From Candidatus Sumerlaeota bacterium (GTDB taxonomy: Bacteria > Sumerlaeota > Sumerlaeia > SLMS01), in contig JADZDZ010000130.1 in NCBI GenBank assembly GCA_020850785.1, positions 1-5,763 on the forward strand: DNA of 5,763 nucleotides, given 5' to 3'. This document shows positions 5,763-5,763 of this stretch, one piece after another. The position numbers were made by a program, and so were the translations under genes. The notes beneath the pieces are model-generated. The model was not told the DNA's origin, did no database searches, and saw only the letters and a list, made by a program, of their open reading frames with translations. Position 1 is the first letter of the stretch; every line of letters begins with the position of its first letter.

Positions 5763-5763
5763 T

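Overview
This window is a compact, G+C-rich bacterial chromosome segment that looks like ordinary core-genome DNA. The organism is most likely Gram-negative, because one gene is a full-length lpxD of lipid A biosynthesis. A ppdK-type pyruvate phosphate dikinase and strongly G/C-ending codons fit a high-G+C environmental lineage, but nothing here fixes the phylum. I found no tRNA, rRNA, CRISPR array, insertion sequence or phage gene.

The left two thirds (1-3870) is read on the minus strand, in the order argS, lpxD, then ppdK, which runs off the left edge. argS (581 aa) and lpxD (343 aa) overlap by four bases (ATGA). The last codons of argS are a GAG-triplet run that also forms the ribosome binding site for lpxD, so the two are almost certainly co-transcribed and probably translationally coupled. 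A gap of 249 bases (848-1096), clearly lower in G+C, separates lpxD from ppdK. It holds no convincing gene, but one open frame spans it exactly from the lpxD stop to the ppdK Shine-Dalgarno.

The right third is read on the plus strand. A divergent intergenic region of 116 bases (3871-3986), containing a perfect 12-bp palindrome, separates argS from a two-gene unit. The first gene is a polytopic membrane glycosyltransferase of the GT-C / family 39 (PMT_2-like) type. Six bases after its stop begins a small membrane-anchored bacterial PH-domain protein that ends at the right edge.

The genes cover translation (argS), outer-membrane lipid A synthesis (lpxD), central carbon metabolism (ppdK) and envelope glycosylation or lipid-linked sugar transfer (GT39-like). 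The envelope theme links lpxD and the glycosyltransferase only loosely. I see no undescribed defence or mobile system. The items most worth a second look are the dual-use repeat at the argS/lpxD junction, the lpxD-ppdK gap, a Leu in place of the usual Arg in the PPDK ATP-grasp region, the unusual loop of the glycosyltransferase with its coupled PH protein, and a T8 tract in the last gene.
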